Shown here piece by piece: positions 47,387 to 56,485 of a stretch of 64,000 nucleotides of DNA. This stretch comes from UBA9647 sp963739335 (GTDB lineage Bacteria; Bacteroidota; Ignavibacteria; UBA10030): positions 33,704-97,703 of the forward strand of contig CAVUAC010000059.1 of the NCBI GenBank assembly GCA_963739335.1, written 5' to 3'. Below the pieces are notes generated by a model. It did no database searches, was not told the origin of the DNA, and worked only from the letters and a program-made list of their open reading frames with translations. The position numbers and the translations under genes are program-made. Each line of letters opens with the position of its first letter. Position 1 is the stretch's first letter.

Positions 47387-47422
47387 TTAGGCTTACCTAA
47401 CATATAGTCTAATATCGCCTAA
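47387..47422. promoter_or_regulatory. MntR/DtxR-type operator(s) in the divergent promoter region
   Basis: TTAGGCTTACCTAA (47387-47400) is a near-perfect palindrome of the DtxR-family half-site TTAGG. A second, weaker site TCTAATATCGCCTAA follows at 47408-47422. They lie between mntR and the divergent small metal-motif protein plus TonB receptor, so one repressor could control both directions. Confidence 0.7.
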
Positions 47423-47717
47423 ATGTCAAGTGACGGTTGGGTTCTACCGAAGACTTGAGTCGCGCCTTCTCCGTTTGCTACGGAGAGCGATGTGGTAGAC
47501 TTCGGGGAGCGCACCTTGAGCTGCACATGGCGGGGCTGCAAATGCGAAGCCACAAGGCCGGCGCAGCATTCAACCCAGGCGGGGTGGTGATGTCAAGGTG
47601 GAGCCAGGACGCGAAATTGCAGATCGAAGCGGAGCGACCAATTCGGCAGCTCATGTGGAACCATTTTCAAGATCCGATCGTTTGCTTCATACATCCTTTT
47701 ATTCGACATTGTTCTCA
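47423..47717 (+). other. Unexplained GC-rich leader upstream of the metal TonB receptor locus
   Basis: About 295 nt before the small Cys/His protein. It holds the stem CTCCGT/ACGGAG (47468-47484), a CGAAG...CTTCGGGG pairing, and a B12-box-like GAGCCAGGACGCG. It is much more GC-rich and structured than normal spacers here. A 105-codon ORF crosses it, but I recognise nothing in its translation. A riboswitch-like leader is possible, but no known class fits fully. Confidence 0.35.
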
Positions 47718-48074
47718 ATGTTCTCACGCCGAAACGTCAGAATACTCGCAGTAGCCATCCTGGCTTGTCAGTTCGCCAGTTTGAGTTCCTGGCATTCCGC
47801 GCACTTCGATGATCTTATTTCGTACGGGCGAGCTCAAGCACAAGTCTCAGCTCACGCCGATGCCGATCACTGCAAGCACATTCCGCTCTCGGAACACAAG
47901 CAATGTGGAATCTGCTCCTCAGTTCACAGCAGAATCTCCCTCGAGCCGATCAGCGACAACCTCGGTTTGTTACAGGTTGTCGGCCAGTACGTAGGTGTCA
48001 GTTCAACGTGCTCCACGCAACTTCTTCCTCTTGATTCCTTCTATCGTCGCGGTCCTCCCGTTCTTCCCGGTTAA
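47718..48074 (+). CDS. Small exported Cys/His-rich protein (DUF2946-like)
   Basis: 118 aa from ATG 47718, chosen because a signal-like helix (VRILAVAILACQFASL) follows. An upstream in-frame extension of 40 residues lacks such logic; no strong ribosome site is visible for either. The central part HADADHCKHIPLSEHKQC then GICSSVHSR has paired Cys and several His, a likely metal site. Size, location and composition resemble DUF2946 proteins, which are often encoded next to TonB-dependent metal receptors. It is separated from the receptor start by 86 nt and is probably cotranscribed with it. Function: perhaps periplasmic metal handling (inference). Confidence 0.65.
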   Translation: MFSRRNVRILAVAILACQFASLSSWHSAHFDDLISYGRAQAQVSAHADADHCKHIPLSEHKQCGICSSVHSRISLEPISDNLGLLQVVGQYVGVSSTCSTQLLPLDSFYRRGPPVLPG

Positions 48075-48160
48075 ATCTACTGTCATCTATTGAATGTGTC
48101 TGATGAAGGGTCACTGCTTCATCTCCACATTCTATTTCCACAAACCGAGGAGAAGAAACA

Positions 48161-50653
48161 ATGCACACAACCAATCTCGTCTTCTGTTTTTTGCTCATGC
48201 CGGCAAGTTTAGTTTCACCGTCACTTGCCGCAGAGCGGTTCAACCTTGCACTCAACTCTCATTCTGACATCTCCATCATCTGCGAAGGAATCCCTGGAGT
48301 AGGGGATCTTTCGTTCGTCGATCCCATTTCCGAAGCCCCTGGTCCAAAGGTCCAGTTGAGGGTCACCGTTACAGATGCAAGTGACAAGACACCCATCGAG
48401 CTTGCACACGTGGTCTTAAGAAAAGGAGCGAAGTTCATTGCCGACGAAGCGACCAATCCAGCCGGTCAAGTTCGCTTCCGCGATGTGGAAGTGGGAACAT
48501 ACACTTTGATGGCCTGGTTTATCGGCTATGCTACGAGATTTGACACGGTGACTGTCGATGAAGGTCATACTCAGTTTGACATCGCTTTACGTCCTCAGGA
48601 AATCAAGCAAGAGGGGGTTGAGGTTTTTGCTCAAAGGGGATTTGGGACCTCGCACATCGATGTCAAAAGTGCTAATCAGGTATTTGAGGCAGAGACCTAT
48701 CACGCGCCGCCGACTGCTCGCGTCACGAACCTGATCCAGGAAACCGTAATGGGGGCAGCGCGAGCGCCAACGGGAGAGATTCACATTCGCGGTATGCACG
48801 GCGAATTCACCTATTATGTTGATGGAATCCCGGTTCCCCTTGGCGTTTTCGGTGGTCTCAATGAAGTCGTGGATCCGAAGGTCATTGATCGAGCGACGTT
48901 CATCACGGGAGGATTTCCCGCCGAATACGGTGGACAGATGTCCGCCGTTGTTTCGCTCAACAATCGCGTCCCCACCGGCGCCTTCCATCTCGATGCTTCG
49001 ACTTACGGGGGGAGTTATCTGGTCTTCAACGGAACGAGCCCGTTCTCTCCTGGCCATACGACAACTATCGCCGACACGCTCGGTGATCGTGTCGGGCCGT
49101 TTCGCGCACTGAACTCGAACGGACAGGATTTGGCGATAAGCGACCATATTGGAAAGCTCGGGTATTTCCTTTCGGGATCCCGGCAGGAAACGGACCGACG
49201 CATCGATTCTCCGGTCTCGAATATTTTCCACGATCATGGCTTCGACTATTTCGCGTACGGCAAGTTCGATTTCATATTGAGTGACGATGCTTATCTGACG
49301 GCGAACATCAATTTTGCGAAGACGTCCACACAAGTGCCGTATGATTCCCTGGAGGGAATCGCGTCTGATCTTCAAACTACGACGAATGCGTTCCAGACGA
49401 TCTCGTACTCCCGAATCCTGAACTCCAACCCCGAGCACGAATCAAACTTCTACCTCGGAGCATATGCACGGGAAGGAGGATTGGTCCATACTCCAGGCGC
49501 AATTAATCCTCCCAATTTCCAATTTGCCGGAGATTCCACGAACTCTTACTTACTGGCGGAAGACAGGAGTTTCACCACTCTGGGCATTCGAACTACGTAC
49601 GATGAGAGGCTTTCTCATCAATTCATGTACAAGGTGGGGTTCAACTTCGCCAGCACGGCTGGAATCGAGAGTTTCACTTCACGCGATTCTATCCAAAATC
49701 CGGGGCCGACCATTCTCACCAATTTCGCCGGATCTGATTTTGGCGTTTTCGCCCAAACCGAGTGGCATCCATTCGAGTGGACAGCGTTTGAGCTGGGCGT
49801 TCGGTACGACCAGCATATCGCTCCTGACGTTCCATTGCAGAGCCAGGTGAGCCCGCGGATCAAGTGGGGTTTCTTCATTGATGAGAACAATTCTGCCTAT
49901 CTCTACTTCGGCCGCCTTTTCATGCCCACAAATGTTGAGGGATTGAGATCAATAGCGATCAACGTCAGCAATTCATTGACGCCGACGCTCCCTGAACGTG
50001 ACAGTTTCTTTGAGGCTGTCTTCACGCATGTCTTTCCAATGGGATTTCGCAGCAAGCTGGCTGGCTATTTCAAGCGAAGCACTCCCGGACTGGATGATCA
50101 AACGGTAGGTTCCTCCGCCATAAAGACACCGGTAAACATTTCACTGATGCGGATTACGGGTCTCGAGGTGGGGCTCTCATACAGCGATGTCAACATTCCG
50201 TTGTCGGGCTATGTGAACACAGCTCTCACCCACGCCTATGGCTCCGGACCAGTCACAGGAGGTTTTCTGGATGTGATCGATGATGGACCTGCGACGGACC
50301 TGGATCACGATCAGCGGCTCTCGATCGTCGCCGGATTGAACTATCAACCGCAAGATTGGTTCGCAAATCTATCTGGAATCTATGGTTCAGGACTCACTAA
50401 TGGAAATCCAGAGGGGCTGCCGTTCAAGACCGGTCTGTTTGATTTCAATGCGGCCATGCACACGGCCCCTTCTTGGGTCCTGAACTTCGCATTTGGTTAC
50501 ACAATTCATTTGGCGGGAGGTGCTACACTTCAACCATCACTATATGTCACGAACCTGCTCAACAATGAACACTTGGTCAAAGGCGCGTATTTCAGCGCAG
50601 CGAGCTGGGAGGAACCTCGCAACGTCGTCTTCAAGGTCTCCATTCATATATGA
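48161..50653 (+). CDS. TonB-dependent receptor, probably for a metal complex
   Basis: 830 aa with a good ribosome site (GAGGAGA). The signal peptide ends SPSLAA. A CarboxypepD_reg-like domain covers about 65-150 (VTVTDASDKTPIELAHVVLR, GTYTLMAWFIGYATRFDTVTV). The plug domain (about 170-290) has EIHIRGMHGEFTYYVDGIPV and FITGGFPAEYGGQMSAVVSL. The barrel ends VVFKVSIHI. Divergent from an MntR-type gene with operator sequences in the shared region, and following a DUF2946-like gene, it is most likely regulated by Mn (or Fe) status and imports a metal chelate. It is the only long plus-strand gene in the window. Substrate not provable from sequence. Confidence 0.88.
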   Translation: MHTTNLVFCFLLMPASLVSPSLAAERFNLALNSHSDISIICEGIPGVGDLSFVDPISEAPGPKVQLRVTVTDASDKTPIELAHVVLRKGAKFIADEATNPAGQVRFRDVEVGTYTLMAWFIGYATRFDTVTVDEGHTQFDIALRPQEIKQEGVEVFAQRGFGTSHIDVKSANQVFEAETYHAPPTARVTNLIQETVMGAARAPTGEIHIRGMHGEFTYYVDGIPVPLGVFGGLNEVVDPKVIDRATFITGGFPAEYGGQMSAVVSLNNRVPTGAFHLDASTYGGSYLVFNGTSPFSPGHTTTIADTLGDRVGPFRALNSNGQDLAISDHIGKLGYFLSGSRQETDRRIDSPVSNIFHDHGFDYFAYGKFDFILSDDAYLTANINFAKTSTQVPYDSLEGIASDLQTTTNAFQTISYSRILNSNPEHESNFYLGAYAREGGLVHTPGAINPPNFQFAGDSTNSYLLAEDRSFTTLGIRTTYDERLSHQFMYKVGFNFASTAGIESFTSRDSIQNPGPTILTNFAGSDFGVFAQTEWHPFEWTAFELGVRYDQHIAPDVPLQSQVSPRIKWGFFIDENNSAYLYFGRLFMPTNVEGLRSIAINVSNSLTPTLPERDSFFEAVFTHVFPMGFRSKLAGYFKRSTPGLDDQTVGSSAIKTPVNISLMRITGLEVGLSYSDVNIPLSGYVNTALTHAYGSGPVTGGFLDVIDDGPATDLDHDQRLSIVAGLNYQPQDWFANLSGIYGSGLTNGNPEGLPFKTGLFDFNAAMHTAPSWVLNFAFGYTIHLAGGATLQPSLYVTNLLNNEHLVKGAYFSAASWEEPRNVVFKVSIHI

Positions 50654-50821
50654 GGGTGGCGTGACTTCTCTTCAAAGAGACGACCAGGGGATTTGGTTAT
50701 CGTGAGTGGGCATGAACCACGATACGAAACAAATGGCGGGTTCTAGGCATCAGCACTTGTTGTAGTAATGTTCCTTTTGGTGGTCCTCACGGCACAGCAA
50801 ATGCCGCTAAATTGACCTCCT

Positions 50822-51195
50822 CTCCCCGCACGGCGGCATCAAGCGCCCGCACGTGGAACATGAGGTAACGATAGACACGTGCGGCTTCGTGCCGCCACAT
50901 CAAAATCCTCAGTTGGCGGCATCGCTTCATGCCGCCTCGCCCAGAACCTTCCCGCAGCAATAACGCCTCACTCAATCGCTACGCTTCACTCCGTTGCGTC
51001 TCGCTCATCTATTATAGGAGAGTGGTTTTCGTTCGCCTCCACTTCGTTCCGCTCCTCTCCTTCGTTTCGGCGTAATTGCCACCTCTTCTGAACAACGGCA
51101 GCTGTCTCAGTTAGTTGACACCGAGTGCAGCAGGTCGGATGTGTTTGAGAGATGCGAGAAGGAAGGAAACGCGGACTTCAGAGGAGTTTGGAACA
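50822..51195. repeat. Dispersed non-coding repeat, long copy
   Basis: Matches 17831-17975 in its left (CGCACGGCGGCATCAAG) and right (CTGTCTCAGTTAGTTGAC, GGAAACGCGGACTTCAGAG) blocks, with ~190 extra bases between. The extra part has internal inverted repeats such as GTGCGGCTTCGTGCCGCC and GGCGGCATCGCTTCATGCCGCC. No transposase is present. It occupies most of the 50654-51410 gap, followed by a hairpin module and the PLD cassette. Confidence 0.65.
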
Positions 51196-51246
51196 GACCT
51201 TATCAACTAAAAACTGGTACGACCCCGCGACAATGGTACAAAAAAA

Positions 51247-51289
51247 TAGGCCGAATCTTTTCAGAATCGGCCAATTTTGTAGCGGGGGC
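51247..51289. repeat. GGCCGA hairpin module joined to the GTAGCGGGGGC tag
   Basis: AGGCCGAATCTTTTCAGA then ATCGGCC forms a stem preceded by A7 and followed by AATTTT and the tag at 51279-51289. It is the sister of the hairpin at 19894-19921, in the same relation to the tag. Confidence 0.8.
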
Positions 51290-52092
51290 ACGCGATGCAC
51301 ATGATAGAAACTTTGGGCTTATACCGGAAGAATTGATTTGTATTCCCGTCCTCGAAGGCGTTAGATGACTCTTTTTTCCCTAAAACCTTCGTCGAGAAAG
51401 GAATAATTCCATGAAGCCCATGCTATCACATAGATTCGTCGTTCCTCTTTGCCTATTTGCCCTGCAAATCGTAGCGAGCGCCCAGCCGACAGCGACCTCA
51501 CCTCCCACCTGGCACGTTTACTTCTCCCCCGGTGGCGAGGCCACATTTGCAATCCGACACGCCCTCGACAATGCAAAGTCGACCATCCTTGTGCAAGCCT
51601 ATTCGTTCACATCTGCACCCATTGCCGAGGCTCTCGTGAAAGCTCACAAGCGAGGGGTCAAGGTCCAGGTTATCCTAGACAGAAGCCAGAAAACCTACAA
51701 GTACTCCTCCGCCGATTTCCTGGCCAATTCCGGCATTCCCACCAGGGTCGATGCGGCCCATGCCATTGCGCACAATAAGATCATAATCATCGACAACGAA
51801 GTCGTCATTACCGGATCGTTCAACTTCACAAAAGCCGCAGAGCAAAAGAACGCAGAAAACCTTCTTGTTATTCACAGTAGGGAACTCGCTGCCCGATATA
51901 CTGACAATTGGCAACGTCACGAGGGTCATTCCGAACCGTACGGCCGATCAAGCAAGAACAATCAGCGCTTGCCGCTACCTACGAGGCGAGCCCGCTCTTG
52001 GAACTGAGCTTCAGGACCAGCCCAAGAAAGAGATCACTCGATGATTGGATGGAACCTCCAACAATTCCATGACCTGGATGGAAAACTAGATG
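51279..52092 (+). repeat. Direct repeat B: PLD-nuclease cassette
   Basis: Closely similar to 39643-40455 along its whole length and in the same orientation. Homology starts exactly at the GTAGCGGGGGC tag: sequence upstream of it differs between the copies. It ends shortly after the nuclease stop. The two copies enclose ~10.8 kb with the peroxide and metal genes. Confidence 0.85.
51411..52007 (+). CDS. Secreted phospholipase-D-superfamily nuclease, copy B
   Basis: 198 aa with signal peptide (ending IVASAQ) and GAAAGGA upstream of ATG. One HKD motif: HNKIIIIDNEVVITGSFNFT (His-x-Lys, Asp, then GSFNFT). Conserved surroundings are WHVYFSPGGEATFAIRHALD, ILVQAYSFTSAPIAEAL and GVKVQVILDRSQ. This is the Nuc/EndA-like single-HKD group, where dimers hydrolyse DNA phosphodiester bonds; a phospholipase activity is less likely at this size. 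It would act in the periplasm or outside. Copy A at 39775 has lost the ATG, so this is probably the working one. It marks the right end of the island. Confidence 0.88.
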   Translation: MKPMLSHRFVVPLCLFALQIVASAQPTATSPPTWHVYFSPGGEATFAIRHALDNAKSTILVQAYSFTSAPIAEALVKAHKRGVKVQVILDRSQKTYKYSSADFLANSGIPTRVDAAHAIAHNKIIIIDNEVVITGSFNFTKAAEQKNAENLLVIHSRELAARYTDNWQRHEGHSEPYGRSSKNNQRLPLPTRRARSWN

Positions 52093-52133
52093 CGGGTTCC
52101 TTCGACTCCTTTGTCTTTTTCTGTTCTTTTGTC

Positions 52134-53297
52134 CTAGAAGGAGAATTTCACCCTAAGATAGGCGCTCTCACCGTACCCTCCGAATTCCGTCAAGGGTTTC
52201 CCACGAAAGATGAGCGCAGTCACTGAAAAGTCCAAATTCGTTAGGACTGACCAAGTAACCATCGGGACATATACCTGCGAGCCGTCCTCGGGATTGTGCA
52301 ATGTAAAGACCGAGCCTCGCACGAGAGGAGAGATATTATATGAAACTTCGGCGAAGAGCGACCAACGGGCGGGCAAGAGAAGTCCCAAACCCTGCGCTTG
52401 TGGATAGAACAGGCCAGCATCGTGTGTCACTCCAGCGCTGCTATACATCGATTCGACGTGCAGATAAAGGGAACTCGGGAAGGTGTAGTCACCAGAGAGA
52501 GCCGCCGAGGCCATCACACCCTCTGCTTCTGTGGCATCAATCGCGCCCAGAAGCGTTTGCTTCGCTTTTTGGGAGGCGAGGATCTCGCCGCGAAATCCGC
52601 CACCGGCAATGTCTCCAGCCCACGATCCTCCCAAACACCAGAGTCCACCTCTTCGTGCGATTAGCAGGTGGAAATCGTATCGCCACGCATTGGTTGTCAG
52701 CGCCGCGGCTGTTGTCATTTTCGATGAGCTCTTTGACGGTTTCACCGCCACCTCGACCTTCGAAAGAGAACCAAAGTAATATTGCACACGCACGCCGTCA
52801 AACGCTGGACGTTCCTCGTAGTCAAAATCCAGAATCGAATACGGATTAAATAGATCCGTCGGATTCCAAACGAGATTGGTGCCCATGGCAACACGCTGTC
52901 TTCCTACTGTCACCTGCCAGGGCCCGTGGGTCCAGTCCGCCCACAGGCGGTCGACCTCAGCATAGCCTACTGTGCTTCGTGAATTCCAAAGTTCAGCATC
53001 GAGGCGGCCGAACTCGCGGGGAGTTCGAATGAGGTCAATGAAATCCGGCGTGTTTTCGACACTCCCGCCAACATACGCTCGCAGGCGTATCTCTCCTGCT
53101 GCCGTGATAGACTCGCTGGCATACCATTTCAGATTCAGACGACCGTGAATCAGATGATCGGTAAGCTCACCATAGGCAGAAGTATTCGAGCGACTGAGGA
53201 GATACTTCAGGTAGCCCCCGAGATCCAGCGGTCCATCCTTCGGCTGCGCAGATAATTCCGCAGCTAACAATACTGCGACAAGAAATCGGATCTTCAT
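52134..53297 (-). CDS. Outer-membrane beta-barrel protein linked to an FtsX-type ABC system
   Basis: 387 aa, signal peptide ending LSAQ, then porin-like beta strands: LNLKWYASESITAAGEIRLR, WADWTHGPWQVTVGRQRVAM, TNLVWNPTDLFNPYSILDF, and a C-terminal SAYLRVKFSF with final Phe. The 'GRQR..WG.G....PTD+FNP' pattern is that of DUF1302/alginate-export-like barrels often coupled to lipid or lipoprotein export. Its ATG overlaps the ATPase stop (ATGA at 53294-53297), so it is translationally coupled and the last gene of a five-gene operon. Probably the outer-membrane partner of that transport system (inference). Confidence 0.75.
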   Translation of the reverse strand: MKIRFLVAVLLAAELSAQPKDGPLDLGGYLKYLLSRSNTSAYGELTDHLIHGRLNLKWYASESITAAGEIRLRAYVGGSVENTPDFIDLIRTPREFGRLDAELWNSRSTVGYAEVDRLWADWTHGPWQVTVGRQRVAMGTNLVWNPTDLFNPYSILDFDYEERPAFDGVRVQYYFGSLSKVEVAVKPSKSSSKMTTAAALTTNAWRYDFHLLIARRGGLWCLGGSWAGDIAGGGFRGEILASQKAKQTLLGAIDATEAEGVMASAALSGDYTFPSSLYLHVESMYSSAGVTHDAGLFYPQAQGLGLLLPARWSLFAEVSYNISPLVRGSVFTLHNPEDGSQVYVPMVTWSVLTNLDFSVTALIFRGKPLTEFGGYGESAYLRVKFSF

Positions 53298-53992
53298 TCT
53301 GAGTGAGGATTAATGTTCTTGTCCGAAGTGATGAGTCCGTCCTCAAGTGTCAAAATCCGGTGCGCCCGGTTCATGACACGCGGATCGTGCGTTGAGAAGA
53401 GGAATGTCATCGACTGTTCGTGGTTGAGTTTCTCCATGACATCCAGGAGCGACTCCGCGGAAACGGAATCGAGGTTGGCGGTAGGCTCATCGGCAAGAAC
53501 GAAAGATGGACGCGACGCAAGCGCGCGAGCAACAGCGACCCGTTGCTGCTGACCGCCTGAGAGTTCCGAAGGTTTGCTATCAGTTCTATCCTCCATTCCC
53601 ACGGTTCCAAGTATTTCGAGTGCGCGATGATCTCGGTCTGCTTTCGAAATGTTCTGGAGCAACATGATGAACTCTACATTCTCTTTCGACGACAGAACAG
53701 GAATGAGATTGAATGACTGAAAAACAAAGCCAATGTGGTTCAGGCGAAACTCAATCAGATCATCCGGCTTCATCTGCGAAATGTCCATGGTATCGATTTC
53801 AACCGTCCCGGTCGTTGGCTGGTCAAGGCCACCAATGATGTTCAGGAGCGTCGTTTTTCCGGATCCGGATGGCCCGACAACCACCGTGAACTCTCCCTTT
53901 TCGACGGTGAGGTCAATTCCTTTGAGAGCATGTACCGGCACGCTCGTGTGGTTGTAGATTTTCGTAATTCCCTTCAGTTCGATGACGATCAT
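53294..53992 (-). CDS. ABC transporter ATP-binding protein (LolD/MacB type)
   Basis: 232-aa nucleotide-binding subunit. Walker A GPSGSGKTT (40-48), Q-loop FVFQSFNLIPVLSSKENV, signature LSGGQQQR (144-151), Walker B FVLADEPTANLD (164-175) and H-loop STHD are all intact. The short LolD/MacB-like form pairs with FtsX-type permeases for extraction of lipoproteins or other envelope substrates. It lies 30 nt after one FtsX gene and overlaps the outer-membrane barrel gene by 4 nt. Confidence 0.95.
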   Translation of the reverse strand: MIVIELKGITKIYNHTSVPVHALKGIDLTVEKGEFTVVVGPSGSGKTTLLNIIGGLDQPTTGTVEIDTMDISQMKPDDLIEFRLNHIGFVFQSFNLIPVLSSKENVEFIMLLQNISKADRDHRALEILGTVGMEDRTDSKPSELSGGQQQRVAVARALASRPSFVLADEPTANLDSVSAESLLDVMEKLNHEQSMTFLFSTHDPRVMNRAHRILTLEDGLITSDKNINPHSE

Positions 53993-54022
53993 AATGTCGA
54001 TTCCTTGCTTTGAACCTGCATA

Positions 54023-55240
54023 TCAGGCATATGTTCTGATCGATCTCGCCGGATTCAGCCTTGTGGCTTTGAGGCCCGGGTAGACCGCTGCTGCAAGAGC
54101 TGTTATGACCACGAGAACCCCAAGCTCCAAATAGAGGATGAGTGGAATGTCGGGATAGAGAATGGAAGCGATGCCATAGGTGGATAACCCTTCTGCAACA
54201 ATCGAAAGGTTGATGCCGGTAGTCTTGGTTATGCCGATGACGAGTCCGCCAAGTGCGACGCCCACAACACCGCCCGAAAGTGATAGGAACACTGTCTCGA
54301 GTATGATGAGCGAGAAAACTCGCTTCCGCTTCATGCCGATAGCCATCAGCACCCCGAACTCGCGAACGCGATCAAGCACCGACATCAACATCGTGTTCGT
54401 GATTCCAAAGAGGAGACCAAAGAGAATGATACCAAGGAAAAACAGCATGGAGATATTCGTCGTCTCGGAAGTGAGCTTCAACTCAGGTGCAAGATCCTTC
54501 CAGCTCTCGACGGCAAGCCCGGGATACCTGAATTTGAGCGAACTGAGAACTTGCGGCAGGAATTGCGCGCTCTCCAGCCGCACGGCGATCTCATGCACGA
54601 GGGATGTGCTCCCGAGCAACATCGCAAGATCGTCCCGGCGTACCAACACGGTGGCTTTGTCTATGACCGAAGATCCGGTTTCGAAAAGACCGACAATGCG
54701 GAAAGACCCGTAGATGATGCTTCCATCGCGTCCCGGGAAACTCAAGACAAGCTTCGATCGGACGCGCAAGTCGAGTTTGTCCGCCAACTTTCTACCGACA
54801 ACGACCGGATACCGACTGACATCGTTCAGGTATTCGCCATCAATGATTTCTTTCGCTATTGTTGTCACGGACGCTTCGTCCTTCGGGTCGATGCCAATAA
54901 TTTTCGCTTCTGAGTTTGTCACGGGCGAGGAGGTCATACCTTCAATAACCGTCCTTGCGCTGACGCCTTTGACACCTGCGACGAATCGGAGCGAAGCAGC
55001 AATGCTGTCCCCATCCGGAACGAAGTTATTGACAGCCGGATTTCCCTTGAACGACACTGTGTGAATCTGAAGATGTCCAAGATCACGGTCTATCGCGGTG
55101 TTGACCATCGAATCCGCCATGCCGATCATGATCCCCGTAGCAAAGAGTCCTCCGCAAAGCCCGAGGGCTATCGCGGTGAGCATGACAGCACTCCGCTTCT
55201 TGTTACGCCAAATATTCCGCCACGCAATGCCTATCAGCAT
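54023..55240 (-). CDS. FtsX-family ABC transporter permease (1)
   Basis: 405 aa with the MacB/LolC layout. The N-terminal RNIWRNKKRSAVMLTAIALG helix is followed by a large periplasmic domain (MacB_PCD, about 40-245: VNNFVPDGDSIAASL, VVGRKLADKLDLRVRSKL). Three C-terminal transmembrane helices carry the FtsX motif (FGITNTMLMSVLDRVREFGV). Length is standard. It works as a heterodimer or homodimer with the second permease and the ATPase downstream. Confidence 0.92.
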   Translation of the reverse strand: MLIGIAWRNIWRNKKRSAVMLTAIALGLCGGLFATGIMIGMADSMVNTAIDRDLGHLQIHTVSFKGNPAVNNFVPDGDSIAASLRFVAGVKGVSARTVIEGMTSSPVTNSEAKIIGIDPKDEASVTTIAKEIIDGEYLNDVSRYPVVVGRKLADKLDLRVRSKLVLSFPGRDGSIIYGSFRIVGLFETGSSVIDKATVLVRRDDLAMLLGSTSLVHEIAVRLESAQFLPQVLSSLKFRYPGLAVESWKDLAPELKLTSETTNISMLFFLGIILFGLLFGITNTMLMSVLDRVREFGVLMAIGMKRKRVFSLIILETVFLSLSGGVVGVALGGLVIGITKTTGINLSIVAEGLSTYGIASILYPDIPLILYLELGVLVVITALAAAVYPGLKATRLNPARSIRTYA

Positions 55241-55256
55241 ATACGATACCTGCGCA

Positions 55257-56477
55257 CTATGATCGGAGCGCCGAGACAGGATTCAGTTTTCGGATAACCA
55301 GAAAGGGATAGACCGCACACACAACGGCCAGACCGAGGACTACAGCCGTTTGCGCAAAAAAGATACCGGATTCCACACTGAACGGAAGAACAGGCTCCAT
55401 CCCGTATGCGAGCATGACATCAGCAAGCTCGCCCGTCAAAGGGATGGGGTGAAGGTGCAGGTACCACAAAACCGGAATACCAGCAACGATTCCTGCCATG
55501 GCACCGAGCATCGAGATGATTACCGTCTCCAAGGTCGTCACGGCAATCAACTTCCAGCGCTTCATTCCTACTGAAAGGAGGACCCCAAACTCTCTCGTGC
55601 GCTCAGTCGTCATCATCATAATTGTGGCAAAGATTCCGAAGCCGATCACTATGTAGAGAATCAATAACATCAGGATTCCCCCTGCACTGTCAGCTTGGAT
55701 GGCCTGGACGAGCTCCGGCGTCATCTCCTTCCAGGTCATCACCTCGGTTCGGGAGCCTGCTTTCACCTTGAGTTCTGCCTGTACCTGATCCATATCTGAC
55801 GGTGAGCTAATCATGAAGGCGATGGAAGTGACTCTCCCGGGCGCGCTGAAAAGCCATCGGGCATATTGCAGCGTTAGATATGACATTGAATTGTCGAGAT
55901 CCGGCAACGGAAACTTGACAATGCCGATCACTGGAACTCGTGCAGCAGCAGTCACGCCGTGAAAGCCCTGACCATAAATGACGACGCTATCTCCGATTCC
56001 CGCATTCAGAACCTTTGCCAATCCGGCGGCTATCAATACCCCTTCGTCGTCATTGTGAAGGAATCGTCCTGCCTTGACACGCTTCGCAAGACCAGTCATC
56101 GCATTCTCTTGCGTCGGGTCGATGCCGACGACTTGTGCTACTTTTGTTGCGGAATCTTTTGACAGCAGGACAAATGATTCAAGCCTCGGCACAACTCGAG
56201 TCACCCGTGGGACAGAATCCAATGATGACAAGCGGATCTCCGGAAGGTCTATGCTCTGGTCGAGTGATCGTTTCTCCCAGTATCCTTCACCGTGCACCTG
56301 AATGTAACCGAGATACAGGCCCACGGCCGACTGGATCATCGAGTCGTAGGATCCGTTCTGCATCGAACGCATGGCGAGGGCTAGGAGGACGGCAAACAGA
56401 ACTGACGTTGTTGAAATCAGAGTGCGGCGCTTGTTTCGCCAGAGGTTGCGCCATGCAAGATGAACGTACAGTCTCAC
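55257..56477 (-). CDS. FtsX-family ABC transporter permease (2)
   Basis: 406 aa, same domain plan as its neighbour: LAWRNLWRNKRRTLISTTSV at the N-terminus, a MacB_PCD periplasmic domain (MQNGSYDSMIQSAVGLYLGY, then KVLNAGIGDSVVIYG), and C-terminal helices with TIMMMTTERTREFGVLLSVG. Its sequence differs clearly from the first permease, so a heterodimer is likely. It lies 8 nt from the LolA-like gene and 16 nt from permease 1. Confidence 0.92.
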   Translation of the reverse strand: MRLYVHLAWRNLWRNKRRTLISTTSVLFAVLLALAMRSMQNGSYDSMIQSAVGLYLGYIQVHGEGYWEKRSLDQSIDLPEIRLSSLDSVPRVTRVVPRLESFVLLSKDSATKVAQVVGIDPTQENAMTGLAKRVKAGRFLHNDDEGVLIAAGLAKVLNAGIGDSVVIYGQGFHGVTAAARVPVIGIVKFPLPDLDNSMSYLTLQYARWLFSAPGRVTSIAFMISSPSDMDQVQAELKVKAGSRTEVMTWKEMTPELVQAIQADSAGGILMLLILYIVIGFGIFATIMMMTTERTREFGVLLSVGMKRWKLIAVTTLETVIISMLGAMAGIVAGIPVLWYLHLHPIPLTGELADVMLAYGMEPVLPFSVESGIFFAQTAVVLGLAVVCAVYPFLVIRKLNPVSALRS

Positions 56478-56485
56478 GGTCGAAC

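Noticed and set aside
47437..47754. 105-aa plus-strand ORF upstream of the metal receptor
   Set aside because: Overlaps the better-supported small exported protein and shows no family; DNA looks like a structured leader.
48587..49438. 283-aa minus-strand ORF
   Set aside because: It is fully antisense to the well-supported TonB receptor and has low-complexity basic composition.
50787..50975. 62-aa minus ORF reading MFHVRALDAAVRG
   Set aside because: It lies wholly in the dispersed non-coding repeat and the other copy does not keep the frame; a chance reading.
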